Positions 33,562 through 33,567 of a stretch of 33,567 nt of DNA are shown here, one piece after another. The DNA lies in contig CAYFXE010000032.1 of the NCBI GenBank assembly GCA_964347035.1, forward strand, positions 1 through 33,567, in the 5' to 3' direction. The notes under the pieces were generated by a model. It was given only the letters and a program-made list of their open reading frames with translations. It was not told where the DNA came from and searched no databases. Position numbers and translations under genes: made by a program. Positions within the stretch are counted from its first letter, which is position 1. Each line of letters begins with the position of its first letter. This DNA comes from CAYFXE01 sp964347035. GTDB lineage: Bacteria; Acidobacteriota; Aminicenantia; Aminicenantales; Aminicenantaceae.

Positions 33562-33567
33562 ATCCCC

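Noticed and set aside
1..33567. tRNA, rRNA, CRISPR array or transposase gene
   Set aside because: Looked for on both strands by eye; nothing with a cloverleaf, regularly spaced repeats or transposase motifs was found, though weak folds could be missed without a covariance search.

Overview
The window reads as bacterial metagenomic DNA: dense genes on both strands, moderate GC (mid-40s % by eye), and two runs of exactly ten Ns (20610-20619 and 28814-28823) that look like fixed-size scaffold gaps. The gene mix suggests a strictly anaerobic, amino-acid- and peptide-using member of the Acidobacteriota/Aminicenantes type. It includes a Ser/Thr kinase fused to TolB-like and TPR domains beside an ECF sigma factor, a Peptidase MA/beta-propeller protein, corrinoid methyltransferase components, several radical SAM enzymes, HutH, two APC permeases and a D-cysteine-desulfhydrase-like enzyme. 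The lineage is an inference from content; there is no rRNA or marker gene to prove it.

Region by region. 1-2149 (-): start of a large cell-envelope metalloprotease/beta-propeller protein, broken by an in-frame TAG and running off the left edge. 2466-4078 (-): membrane acyltransferase overlapping an ECF sigma factor, divergent from the 1029-aa kinase (4288-7377, +). 7414-8874 (-): a radical SAM/SPASM maturase directly downstream of a 116-aa protein with a Cys/Gly-rich tail, the best candidate here for an undescribed RiPP-type system. 9036-10373 (-): APC permease preceded by an overlapping 28-codon ORF. 10585-11241 (+): YhhN-family protein whose 3' end lies inside a 169-bp element with perfect 22-bp terminal inverted repeats. 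11379-16066 (-): DUF2461 protein, class A beta-lactamase-like lipoprotein, divergent subtilase, GT39-type glycosyltransferase.

16328-21132 (+): thymidylate-synthase-like protein, corrinoid protein, UroD/MtaA-type methyltransferase and histidine ammonia-lyase. The hutH sequence contains a scaffold gap and a chimeric GC-rich patch. 21187-23970 (-): PPOX-fold flavoprotein and Ala-tRNA(Pro) deacylase pair, then a 5'-nucleotidase-like protein lacking part of its metal site. 24255-28080 (+): GHMP sugar kinase, which appears to start with AUU, followed by three radical SAM proteins (MoaA/COG2100-like, SplB-like, AmrS). 28074-28880 (-): DUF2784 membrane protein and a gap-broken RRM protein. 29186-33359: second APC permease, D-cysteine desulfhydrase/ACC-deaminase family enzyme and an acyl-CoA synthetase. 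The right end (about 33430-33567) is a GC-rich, hairpin-rich non-coding block.

Two themes cut across the genes. First, several start codons without a Shine-Dalgarno lie 7-8 nt after a plausible -10 box, suggesting leaderless transcription next to SD-led genes. Second, metabolism centres on amino-acid uptake and breakdown (two permeases, HutH, D-Cys desulfhydrase, peptidases) and one-carbon/radical chemistry (corrinoid methyl transfer, thymidylate synthase, four radical SAM enzymes). No tRNA, rRNA, CRISPR array or transposase gene was found.
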